A DNA stretch of 24,254 nucleotides from a virus: positions 1-24,254 of the IMG/VR virus record IMGVR_UViG_3300037558_001388; one strand, given 5' to 3'. Positions 1 to 7,194 of this stretch are shown piece by piece. Below the pieces are notes generated by a model. It had not been told where the DNA came from, searched no databases, and was given only the letters and a program-made list of their open reading frames with translations. Position numbers and translations under genes: made by a program. The number at the start of each line of letters is the position of its first letter. The stretch's first letter is position 1.

Positions 1-7
1 ACTAATA

Positions 8-208
8 CTATATATTCTCTAAAAACTCCTTAAGAGATTTCTTTTTAGGAAGTCCTTTATGCTTAGTTGATGCAAAGTCTTTCGCATCACTCTTCTTCAT
101 GGATGCTGCTGCTTGGGCAACCTCAGGAGAAGGGTTAGTCATGTCACCTTTCTTGGTGGCATAAACCATACCCATAAACCTTTGCTGTGCCTTTGATACG
201 GCAGGCAT
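8..208 (-). CDS. DUF3008 family small basic protein
   Basis: A 66-residue lysine-rich protein of unknown function. The N-terminus (MPAVSKAQQRFMGMVYA) and the central MKKSDAKDFASTKHKGLP stretch match what I know of DUF3008, a small family common in T4-like cyanophages and marine bacteria. There is no signal peptide or membrane segment. The start codon overlaps the stop of the upstream 502-residue gene (TAATG), so the two are probably translationally coupled. The C-terminus (SLKEFLENI) is superficially like a T4 capsid-targeting peptide but sits at the wrong end. The neighbours look virion-associated, so a packaged DNA-binding role is possible; that is inference only. Confidence 0.75.
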   Translation of the reverse strand: MPAVSKAQQRFMGMVYATKKGDMTNPSPEVAQAAASMKKSDAKDFASTKHKGLPKKKSLKEFLENI

Positions 209-1716
209 TACTTCTTCTTGGTATCCATGATAGCACCCTGTCCATGCTTGGCACGGATGCTTGCCTTTACTTTCTCAAGTGCAGACATACCATCATAGGG
301 TTTTTTCTTTCCACCACCCATAGCAACATTTTTAGTAGCACTCTTGTAACGGTTGTTGCCGTCAACACCACCACGTTCCATGCGACGATCTTTCAAGGAA
401 TCTTCAGTCTCTTCACCCATGCGTTTTGCAACGCCCAATGCTGCTTTTTTAATTCTACTCTTGATACCTGCTTTAGCAACTTTGGGTGCATCAGCAACTC
501 TCTTCTTAGCAGTAGAGGCAGCACTCTTTACCTTGTCCTTTGCTGCATCGGCAGCGAAGGCAACATCAACTGCTGCGGTGGCAGCTTTCTTTTTAACATT
601 ACCAGCAACTTCTCCAGCCCTTCTCTTCATAAATTTAAGGCGTCCTTTAACTCTCTTCATCATTTCCGCTCTTTTATTCTTAGCATCTGCATCTTTAGAT
701 GTTTTTACAGCAGAATCATAGTAACTATCACTTACTTCATTAAGTTGTTCAGTTAGAGCAAACTCAATCGCCTCTTCAACATCATCATTTGAATATCCTT
801 CACCAATTAATTCAAGATAAACACTTTCAACAATATCATCAAAATCTTCTTCTTTGATTGACTCAATCAGAGTGCCACCAATTTCTTGTATTGCTTCTCC
901 AAGTTTAGGGTTGATGATTACTTTATTTTTTACTTTCTTCTCTTTAATTTTTTTACCACTTTCTTCATCATCCATTATTTCACGAAGATCATTCCTCCAA
1001 CTGGAGTAACTTTCCTTCTTCATTTTATTTCTTTTTTCAATCTCTTTATTTTGTCTCATAATATCTTTGATGCTACCAGAGATACCAGTGAACCCATCCT
1101 TAGAAGGATCAGTCTGTTTCTTGGAGTCATCCTTATATCCACCAGCAGCGGCGGCAGCACGACGATTCTCATCTACCTGCTCAACTTCCTCATTCTTCAC
1201 ATCATTTCTATTATTCTTTTCAGCATCCTTGTTCAGTGCCTTGACAATCTTACCAGATTTTTTGCCTGCCTCAGTTCCTTCATCACCACCTTGTAGTGCT
1301 GTACGTGACAGGTTACCTGCCTTACGGAACATCTTGTTTCTCTTATCTCTTGAGAGTTCCTTGAAACCCTCTTCAACTTCAATCTCTTCCTTACGAGTTT
1401 TCATCGCTTTGGCAATTGCCTTACGACGTTTTAACAAATAATTATCTGATTTATCTTTGTCTCCATCATTATCAACATCACCATCTTCTTTACCTACAGG
1501 ATCAAGTGCTTCCACTTTCATCTTTTCACGTTTAGCAGCAGCCTTCGCTAACAAACGTTCTTTAGCAGCTTTCTGTTCATCCTTAGGGATATTGAACATA
1601 TCACGATCAGTTTTTAACTTCTCCTGAGGTGGTTCTACTTTGTAAGATTCACGCACAGTTTGTAAGTATACCTTTGAAATATCATCAAGGGGGTTCTTAC
1701 CGATTCCATTAGGCAT
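208..1716 (-). CDS. Lysine-rich virion-type protein with EF-hand-like loop
   Basis: A 502-residue, highly charged protein with no enzyme motif I recognise. It looks modular. Residues 11-24 (DDISKVYLQTVRES) resemble an N-terminal motif seen in several cyanophage proteins. Residues 80-91 (DVDNDGDKDKSD) fit a canonical EF-hand calcium loop with acidic residues at positions 1, 3, 5, 7, 9 and 12, followed by a basic helix. Residues 235-248 (ESYSSWRNDLREIM) and 305-325 (a GEGYSNDDVEEAIEFAL-type helix) are also motifs I associate with cyanophage structural proteins. Residues 340-435 are alanine/lysine-rich and probably helical. It lies 2 nt below the nucleotidyltransferase stop. A scaffold, internal head or other virion role is plausible but unproven. 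No clear Shine-Dalgarno is visible; the ATG is the first in frame. Confidence 0.7.
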   Translation of the reverse strand: MPNGIGKNPLDDISKVYLQTVRESYKVEPPQEKLKTDRDMFNIPKDEQKAAKERLLAKAAAKREKMKVEALDPVGKEDGDVDNDGDKDKSDNYLLKRRKAIAKAMKTRKEEIEVEEGFKELSRDKRNKMFRKAGNLSRTALQGGDEGTEAGKKSGKIVKALNKDAEKNNRNDVKNEEVEQVDENRRAAAAAGGYKDDSKKQTDPSKDGFTGISGSIKDIMRQNKEIEKRNKMKKESYSSWRNDLREIMDDEESGKKIKEKKVKNKVIINPKLGEAIQEIGGTLIESIKEEDFDDIVESVYLELIGEGYSNDDVEEAIEFALTEQLNEVSDSYYDSAVKTSKDADAKNKRAEMMKRVKGRLKFMKRRAGEVAGNVKKKAATAAVDVAFAADAAKDKVKSAASTAKKRVADAPKVAKAGIKSRIKKAALGVAKRMGEETEDSLKDRRMERGGVDGNNRYKSATKNVAMGGGKKKPYDGMSALEKVKASIRAKHGQGAIMDTKKK

Positions 1717-1718
1717 GG

Positions 1719-3008
1719 CTATCTACTACTTTTAGCTTTGTACTTATTTATGAACTTAAGAGAATTAGAATATCCGTTATATACTTTCCCACCAGGAGCA
1801 ACATTTTTTGCTCCCTCTTGAGATCCTGGAGTTGCTGCAACAGCAGTTTTGTAATATCCACCAGTTCCAATAAGGGTGTTGGGTTTTCCAGGCAATCTCA
1901 TTCTTCTATTCATAGACTTCTCAGTGTATTCCATTACATCACGAATCCAAGATTTAAACATATATTCTTGCTCAGTCACACAAATAAGATGATTTGTCCC
2001 TCTACGAATAATCTTACCAATCAATCCGGTATTAAGATTTTCAACAATGTCACCCATTTTGTAAATAAATCCATTTACATATTGTTCTCTTAATCCCCTT
2101 TGATCATACTTAGGAGCAATCTCCCACATTTCAGCAGTGACTTTTTGTTTCTTAATTTTCATTCCTGAACGAACTGCATCATATAGTGATTGTGTATCAG
2201 CATCAGCAACTGACTTAGGAACTCCTTTTTTAAATTCTTCATAGTCATCATCAATTACTGCTTTTCTCATCTTTGATGCAGACATTCCCTCCACACCATC
2301 AGCGTCAGAGTCTCTTGCTCCAGCAGAAACAACACGGATGTTATCAAAATTATACAACTCACCATTATACTTTGTAGCAAGACTTTCAAACTCTGATTGA
2401 CGATCAGATCCAACAATGATATTTACATTTTTATATTCACCATCAGCAGTTTGAAGTACATTAAAAATAGATCGCATCTCGTCATCATTAATAATGTTCT
2501 CTTCAAAGTCAGGGAACATTTTTTTCATATAAGAAACTTTCATGTCAGCATCAAGAGGATTTTTCTTCGCGTCTTGTGTCCTAGATGGGTAAATTTTTAA
2601 ATCTCCACCCTCAGATGTTCTCTTAGCCATCTGAAATAATTTTTCATGCCCTACGGTAGGAGGATTAAATCTACCAAAAGCAAGAGTGAGGGTATCACTA
2701 TTTGCCTTTTTTTCACCACCAGTCTCCTCTTCACCACCTTTCTTTTTACTTTGTGGTTCTTTGTTCACAGACATTGTTTTTGTCTTGAGAACCGGAGTTA
2801 CTTTCTTTGTATTTGGAGTTTGATCTGGATCTTTACCTGGTTTCTGATTTTTATTAAAGAATTTTAATTTACCATCTTCTGTTTTAGCAACAAACTCCCC
2901 AGAACGATTTAACCAACCGCCATGTCCGTCGCCCTTTAGTCCAAGTTTTCTCGCCTGTGTTGCAGCTTGTGATTCCGCTTCACTAAGGAACTGGAAGAAA
3001 CTTTTCAT
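1719..3008 (-). CDS. Cytidylyltransferase-like nucleotidyltransferase with capsid-targeting N-terminus
   Basis: A 429-residue protein. Residues 108-123 (TLAFGRFNPPTVGHEK) carry the TxGH nucleotide-binding motif of the HIGH-type nucleotidyltransferase superfamily. Residues 197-203 (IIVGSDR) and 242-249 (MSASKMRK) match the later GSD and (S/T)xxKxR motifs of that fold, so the catalytic domain spans about residues 105-285. The substrate cannot be read from sequence. The N-terminus, MKSFFQFLSEA, closely resembles the T4 capsid-targeting peptide (MKTYQEFI-EA type) and contains LSE|A, which fits the gp21 prohead protease consensus (L/I-x-E). Residues 19-51 form a glycine-rich AKT..GKLKFF segment that I think recurs in cyanophage virion proteins. 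The C-terminal 140 residues are unassigned. Inference: the protein may be packaged in the head and delivered with the DNA. Confidence 0.75.
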   Translation of the reverse strand: MKSFFQFLSEAESQAATQARKLGLKGDGHGGWLNRSGEFVAKTEDGKLKFFNKNQKPGKDPDQTPNTKKVTPVLKTKTMSVNKEPQSKKKGGEEETGGEKKANSDTLTLAFGRFNPPTVGHEKLFQMAKRTSEGGDLKIYPSRTQDAKKNPLDADMKVSYMKKMFPDFEENIINDDEMRSIFNVLQTADGEYKNVNIIVGSDRQSEFESLATKYNGELYNFDNIRVVSAGARDSDADGVEGMSASKMRKAVIDDDYEEFKKGVPKSVADADTQSLYDAVRSGMKIKKQKVTAEMWEIAPKYDQRGLREQYVNGFIYKMGDIVENLNTGLIGKIIRRGTNHLICVTEQEYMFKSWIRDVMEYTEKSMNRRMRLPGKPNTLIGTGGYYKTAVAATPGSQEGAKNVAPGGKVYNGYSNSLKFINKYKAKSSR

Positions 3009-3029
3009 TTATATATGATTTCCTATATC

Positions 3030-4208
3030 TTATTTAGCGTAAGTGAGTTTGCCTGTCTCAATCATAATTTTATCTACATATTGTCCCGATCCATCTTTAT
3101 AGTTTCTTTTCTTAAATCTAAATTTAAAAATAAAATTATTACTATTAGATTCTCCTTTTGGCATTATTCTAATATCACCTGCCATTTTCTTTGCAACCAA
3201 TTTAATTGGTTTCCCTTTATCTCCATATTTTCTATACGCTGCAAATTGTCCTGGTTGCATTTCTTTTACTTTACCACCAGAGGATTTTACATCAACAACC
3301 TGTGCCATATCATCTCCAAAGATCGCTTCCTCTATAAAATTAAAAGCTCTATCAGTAAATTTTGGATCATCACTATTAACTAAATTATCAGAAAGTAATT
3401 CAAATAATGCAGAAACATATTGAAGTTTCGCATCTCTTTTGGCAGCCTTAATATTTGCCAATAATGTATTTGCTTTTACTGCTGTTTTTCCTCTGGGAGA
3501 AATGACTGAATACATTGCTTCCAAACCTTTAATGACTCCAAGGTTGGCAACAGTTGATGAGTCGCTCTTGACAGAGATATTGATTTGATCTTTAATTAAT
3601 TCTCGCCCATTAGCAAAAATAGTTACAATGATATCCGCTTTGACATTACCATCTGCTTGCTCTCCGGTTACTCCGTCAGCTAAAACATTATACCTTATGA
3701 CATCAGTTTCTTTATTTAAAAGAAATTTTTTCTTTGCGATGATTAGTCTTCTAAAAAGAATAGATCCTCTAGACGCAATTAGATTATCTACTTTTTTTGC
3801 TAATTTTCCATAATCTCTTTTTTCTTCAACATACTTAGAATATTCATCACCAAATCCAGGATAAACTTCTGCAGGTTTGAGATAAACTTCCAATCCAACT
3901 TGAATGTAATCGGCAGGATTATCACCTCTCTGCTGAATAAAATATGGTTGCCCATTAGACATGTTAGGATTGAGATTACTATTACCAGGGGCAATTTCAT
4001 ATCCCAATGGATCATCTTGGGGGAACAATCTTTTGATACCAATTCTTGGTTTAATGTTCTCCAACAATACTGTTTCTTTTCTAAGTTTACTTATATTTGA
4101 TTTTACTTTTTGCATGTTCTCCCCATCATCAGGGTCAGCAAAGATCATGGCAATATACATCGCCATGATCCCTTCGATTATACTACCTTCCTTTACACCA
4201 GTAGCCAT
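3030..4208 (-). CDS. Conserved protein with possible PD-(D/E)XK nuclease-like core
   Basis: A 392-residue protein that I cannot assign with confidence. Visible features are an N-terminal helix with acidic residues (EGSIIEGIMAMYIAMIF, 7-23), a charged middle, and residues 190-215, where KADIIVTIFANGRELIKDQ leads into INISVKS. The D192...S-V-K214 arrangement on two adjacent strands, with a glutamate in an upstream helix, resembles divergent PD-(D/E)XK nucleases, several of which use an ISxK strand. The expected acidic residue two before the lysine is serine here, so activity is doubtful. Residues 300-392 are strand-rich and basic. It is followed 21 nt later by the nucleotidyltransferase gene. 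It could equally be a virion structural protein. Confidence 0.6.
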   Translation of the reverse strand: MATGVKEGSIIEGIMAMYIAMIFADPDDGENMQKVKSNISKLRKETVLLENIKPRIGIKRLFPQDDPLGYEIAPGNSNLNPNMSNGQPYFIQQRGDNPADYIQVGLEVYLKPAEVYPGFGDEYSKYVEEKRDYGKLAKKVDNLIASRGSILFRRLIIAKKKFLLNKETDVIRYNVLADGVTGEQADGNVKADIIVTIFANGRELIKDQINISVKSDSSTVANLGVIKGLEAMYSVISPRGKTAVKANTLLANIKAAKRDAKLQYVSALFELLSDNLVNSDDPKFTDRAFNFIEEAIFGDDMAQVVDVKSSGGKVKEMQPGQFAAYRKYGDKGKPIKLVAKKMAGDIRIMPKGESNSNNFIFKFRFKKRNYKDGSGQYVDKIMIETGKLTYAK

Positions 4209-4220
4209 TTTTTTAACTAT

Positions 4221-4472
4221 TTAGAGTTTTACTCCAACAAAAGAATCACCAACAACTCTAGTATATTGTTCTAACGTACCATCTTGCTCACACTTAAGGT
4301 GCCAACGTGTCAATACAGTAACACCATCTTCGGTAGCACCAGTCATCATATGACGACCTTGCTTAGTCATTGACGAATACAATCCATACCTAGTTTTCCA
4401 AACATAAAAAACATCATCAATCAAGTTAGCACCTTCTGGTACTTCTATTCTGTCAGTTGCTGTCTGAATCAT
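4221..4472 (-). CDS. Conserved cyanophage small protein, unknown function
   Basis: An 83-residue soluble protein with no recognised domain. Its pattern suggests a compact beta-rich fold: short strands with aromatic residues (VFYVWKTRYGLYSS, VTVLTRWHLK, EQYTRVVGDSFVGV). The ATG at 4472 is preceded by GAAGGAAG, a good Shine-Dalgarno at close spacing, and overlaps the end of the upstream gene by 20 nt. It is the last of a run of four overlapping small genes downstream of mazG. The stop codon lies within CTCTAAATAG, which is also a late-promoter-like string just above the 392-residue gene. Confidence 0.65.
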   Translation of the reverse strand: MIQTATDRIEVPEGANLIDDVFYVWKTRYGLYSSMTKQGRHMMTGATEDGVTVLTRWHLKCEQDGTLEQYTRVVGDSFVGVKL

Positions 4473-4677
4473 CTTCCTTCTTTTTATTAAATCCGAATGG
4501 ACCTTCTTTTTCTTTTTGCTCTAGAGCAAGTTTTAACGCAAGTCCACCGACTGCTTCCATAACTTTAAGAACTTGTTCTGGTTTTGCATTTTCACCAAGT
4601 TCTTTAGATACGTACCAATACTTAGGCCAGAACGTTTCTCCAGCCTTTTGATAATCCTCAAGTGTTAGTAGTTTCAT
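4453..4677 (-). CDS. Conserved cyanophage small protein, unknown function
   Basis: A 74-residue protein beginning MKLLTLEDYQKAGETFWPKY. I chose the ATG at 4677 rather than the upstream TTG at 4701 because ATG is preceded by AGGA at 8-nt spacing and gives a smaller overlap (20 nt) with the upstream gene. The N-terminal half is tryptophan/tyrosine-rich, the middle is a helix (VLKVMEAVGGLALKLALEQK), and the tail is charged and probably disordered (KKKEDDSDSN). There are no catalytic motifs. The function is unknown. Confidence 0.65.
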   Translation of the reverse strand: MKLLTLEDYQKAGETFWPKYWYVSKELGENAKPEQVLKVMEAVGGLALKLALEQKEKEGPFGFNKKKEDDSDSN

Positions 4678-4852
4678 CTTTAGTGTCCTGTTGTTTTTCA
4701 AGTTCTACTTCAATTTCAGAGTCAAGTTTTAAAATTATTCCTCTCAATTCTCTGACACGTTCAGAAGGAAATTCGAAAGAGTCATCTTTAGTTTGAAGAT
4801 ACAAAGACTGCCTGAGTGCTGCTGCTTCACGCAGTCCTAATTTAATATTCAT
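4658..4852 (-). CDS. Small helical protein, unknown function
   Basis: A 64-residue protein that is almost entirely helical and charged (LREAAALRQSLYLQ, ERVRELRGIILKLDSEIEVELEK), consistent with a short coiled coil and a threonine-rich tail. Its ATG overlaps the stop of the small membrane-type ORF above it by 4 nt (ATGA), and its end overlaps the next gene, so it sits in a translationally coupled string after mazG. No known family is recognised. Confidence 0.6.
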   Translation of the reverse strand: MNIKLGLREAAALRQSLYLQTKDDSFEFPSERVRELRGIILKLDSEIEVELEKQQDTKDETTNT

Positions 4853-4968
4853 CTTCCAAACCTCTGATCCATTTTTAGTTTAATAAAATACATTCCCAAT
4901 AACCAAACGGAGAAAAGAAATCCTTCTCCGTAACTCATAGTATTCCATGCATGAACTGCACTATCCAT
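4849..4968 (-). CDS. Predicted 39-residue single-span membrane peptide
   Basis: A short ORF of 39 codons plus stop. It begins MDSAVHAWNTMSYGEG and continues into a hydrophobic stretch, FLFSVWLLGMYFI, followed by a basic tail (KLKMDQRFGR), as in a single-pass membrane protein with a cytoplasmic C-terminus. Support for a real gene is positional: its ATG overlaps the mazG stop by 1 nt (TGATG), its stop overlaps the next ATG by 4 nt (ATGA), and it exactly fills the gap. The function is unknown. Comparable small hydrophobic ORFs are frequent in T4-like phages. Confidence 0.6.
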   Translation of the reverse strand: MDSAVHAWNTMSYGEGFLFSVWLLGMYFIKLKMDQRFGR

Positions 4969-5453
4969 CAGACATCACCTTCCTTACGGTTTTCAGAATA
5001 ATACGCATCAAAAGTTCCCTCAGGATATCTAGCAGAGAGTTTCTCAATATTCATATCAAGAATCTCATCAAAGTTGGTGTCCAATGCCATGAATGCTTGA
5101 GCAAGATACCAACAGATATCACCCAGTTCACGTTTCATATGAAAGACATTATCTTCACTATAAGGTTTACCCTGAAAAACAATCTTCTTTACAACTTCAG
5201 TAAACTCACCTGCTTCTGCAGATAACCCAAGAGCAGCAGTTAAGAGTTGAGTAGTATTAACTCCATTCGCTTCAAGTTCTGCCAATCGATTTGCCATGAC
5301 TGCATAATCAAGACTTGGAGCACTGGTAGTTTGCTTAACAAATTCAGTGTAATTGTTCATAGTTTTCTTTTTTAATTGTTCGCGATAAAATTCTTTAGTC
5401 CACCCATCATTATAAGGTGAGTTTGCTTCAATTTTAAGTTGGAGTCTATCCAT
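4968..5453 (-). CDS. mazG: MazG-type nucleotide pyrophosphohydrolase
   Basis: A 161-residue all-alpha NTP pyrophosphohydrolase of the MazG family, which hydrolyses (d)NTPs to monophosphate plus pyrophosphate with Mg2+. The metal-binding helices are visible: GLSAEAGEFTEVVKK carries ExxE (E80, E83) and RELGDICWYL carries ExxD (E109, D112). The end, NIEKLSARYP, is typical of the family. mazG is a well-known cyanophage auxiliary gene thought to shift host nucleotide pools during infection. The ATG at 5453 overlaps the upstream stop (TAATG) and follows AAGGAT. It adds 31 residues (with GWTKEFYREQ) ahead of the usual family start at Met32 (5360), which has only a weak Shine-Dalgarno. Either start may be used. 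Confidence 0.9.
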   Translation of the reverse strand: MDRLQLKIEANSPYNDGWTKEFYREQLKKKTMNNYTEFVKQTTSAPSLDYAVMANRLAELEANGVNTTQLLTAALGLSAEAGEFTEVVKKIVFQGKPYSEDNVFHMKRELGDICWYLAQAFMALDTNFDEILDMNIEKLSARYPEGTFDAYYSENRKEGDV

Positions 5454-5824
5454 TATCCTTGATATTCGGGGGTGAATGGTTGTTGTTGATTTTCAGGGAG
5501 AGATTGTTGGGTTGATAGTTTTTGATCAGGAAACATCACGTCAAATTCTTCATCAGAAACTTCTTTCCAACTACCACCAACACCGCCGTCCATATTAACG
5601 ACGATATCTTTACTGCTATAACCATCGGCTACTACAATACTATTTGTTGGAAAAGATTTAGAAGGACTCATATCTACTATATCACCGGGAAGGGGATTAA
5701 ACATATAGTAATGTCCTTCCCATCTATTGTTTCTCATATTGAGAAGATTGACAGCATCTTTTTGACTACCACAATCAGCAATTTTTTCACCTCTGGGATT
5801 AAATACCGAATAGTAACCGTTCAA
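5453..5824 (-). CDS. Conserved hypothetical protein with TTG start
   Basis: A 123-residue protein with no recognised family. It opens with a strand-rich YYSVFNPRGEKIADCG region that resembles repeats seen in small cyanophage proteins, has a central Pro/Gly-rich part, and ends in a glutamine/proline-rich tail (SLPENQQQPFTP) likely to be disordered. The start is a TTG at 5824 that overlaps the gp41 stop codon (TTGA) and is preceded by GAGGG about 10 nt upstream. The first ATG would lose 29 residues. The end overlaps mazG by one base. Confidence 0.65.
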   Translation of the reverse strand: MNGYYSVFNPRGEKIADCGSQKDAVNLLNMRNNRWEGHYYMFNPLPGDIVDMSPSKSFPTNSIVVADGYSSKDIVVNMDGGVGGSWKEVSDEEFDVMFPDQKLSTQQSLPENQQQPFTPEYQG

Positions 5825-7194
5825 AACTTAAATCCCTCAAATGATTTTTTAGGTTTTTCATCATAATTATACTCTTCTTCTTGCCCACTGTCAACCACAT
5901 CATTCTGCGCCGACTGTTCACAATCGTAAAGACGCATCTTAGAACGATCAATACCAACCATAAATCTCTTATTGACATTTGCATCATTATATCGATTCTT
6001 CAATTGCTTCACCATAATCTGTCCCAAGGATTCGAGTTCTTCAGTTGAAATAAGGGCAAACATAAGATCAGCAGTAGCAGGCAAGCCAAAGGACTCACTA
6101 GTATCAGTAAGCTCCACATCAGAGCTGCCATAACCAGAACGGGTAGTCTGGGTGGCAGATACGATAGGTACTTTCGCTTCGACAGCGAGTCCTCTAAGCT
6201 CTTCAGCAATCGCTTTAATATATGAATATGAATTGACATTGCTGTTTCCGCGATACCTGCTGGAAGCACATATATTAAGGTAATCAATGAAAATAATGTC
6301 AGGACGAAATGATTTCTTAATAGCGAGTTCATTAAGAAGTCCACGGAAATGTCCAGCATGAGCACTAGCAGTTGGATACTCTTTAATTATAAGAGTGCCT
6401 TGAGTCTTCTCAGCAAGTTTTGTTACCTTGCTTTCAAACATCTGTTTAGGTAGATCAGTTATCTCCTGGATGTTAACATTAAGAAGGTTAGCATCAATTC
6501 GCTCCGCAATTTTCTCCTCAGCCATTTCAAGCGTGATGTATAATACGTTTTTCCCTCCCAAGAGTGAGGAAGCTGCCATATGGCACATAAACAAACTTTT
6601 GCCGACACCAGTGCCAGCGAGAGCAATGTTAAGTGTTTTATTCGGCAAACCACCCTTCGTAATTTTATTAAAATAGTCAAGATCAAACGGGATCTTATCT
6701 TCCTTCCTATGATAAGATTCATATCTTGCCTCATAATCTTCAAGGTAATCATGTCCTACATGGCTGTCAAATGATACTGCTAAAGCATCTGATAAAATAG
6801 TTGGAATGGCATCTCTATTTTTCTTTTCATCATTACCATCAGCAATGTAAATAGATTCCATCAGTGCCAAATAGATAGCACGATCGCGACACCACTTTTC
6901 AGTAGTAGATATTAACCATTCAAACTCTGTAGGTGCTTCTTCTAATGAAGAAATGAGTTGGGTAATTTCTTTAAAATCACTATCAGTGATATCCTGACGC
7001 TTCTCTGTTTCGATACAAAGAATTTCTTTGGTAACTGGTTTATTGTATTGCTCTACAAACTTAAGAATCTCTTCGTATACAACCTTTTGACTACGATTCT
7101 CAAAGTAATCTGATTTTATAAACGGAATTACCTTACGGACATATTCCTCATTATGAAGTAAGTTTCTAAGAACTAAAAATTCAACATTATCCAT
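5821..7194 (-). CDS. gp41: Replicative DNA helicase gp41 (DnaB-like)
   Basis: A 457-residue hexameric helicase of the DnaB/T4 gp41 type that unwinds DNA ahead of the lagging-strand machinery, 5'-3'. The C-terminal RecA-like domain contains Walker A (GTGVGKS, about 194-200), a TLEMAEEKIAERIDA motif typical of DnaB helicases, and Walker B (IIFIDYLN, about 300-307), then a QTTRSG motif. The N-terminal ~150 residues are helical, as in family members. I start it at the ATG at 7194, which lies inside the end of uvsX (8-nt overlap) after a GAAG-like site; an in-frame TTG at 7215 would add seven residues. The partner primase (gp61) is not in this window. Confidence 0.95.
   Translation of the reverse strand: MDNVEFLVLRNLLHNEEYVRKVIPFIKSDYFENRSQKVVYEEILKFVEQYNKPVTKEILCIETEKRQDITDSDFKEITQLISSLEEAPTEFEWLISTTEKWCRDRAIYLALMESIYIADGNDEKKNRDAIPTILSDALAVSFDSHVGHDYLEDYEARYESYHRKEDKIPFDLDYFNKITKGGLPNKTLNIALAGTGVGKSLFMCHMAASSLLGGKNVLYITLEMAEEKIAERIDANLLNVNIQEITDLPKQMFESKVTKLAEKTQGTLIIKEYPTASAHAGHFRGLLNELAIKKSFRPDIIFIDYLNICASSRYRGNSNVNSYSYIKAIAEELRGLAVEAKVPIVSATQTTRSGYGSSDVELTDTSESFGLPATADLMFALISTEELESLGQIMVKQLKNRYNDANVNKRFMVGIDRSKMRLYDCEQSAQNDVVDSGQEEEYNYDEKPKKSFEGFKF

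Noticed and set aside
8-40. C-terminal SLKEFLENI of the DUF3008 protein, similar to a capsid-targeting peptide
   Set aside because: Known T4 targeting peptides are N-terminal; the likeness is short and probably chance.
187-756. Plus-strand ORF of 189 codons
   Set aside because: Lies wholly opposite the 502-residue gene; composition (runs of F, S, T, C) is what the reverse of a lysine/alanine-rich gene gives, with no Shine-Dalgarno.
886-1441. Two plus-strand ORFs with hydrophobic stretches resembling membrane proteins
   Set aside because: Antisense shadows of the same lysine-rich gene; AAA/AAG codons read backwards give F and L.
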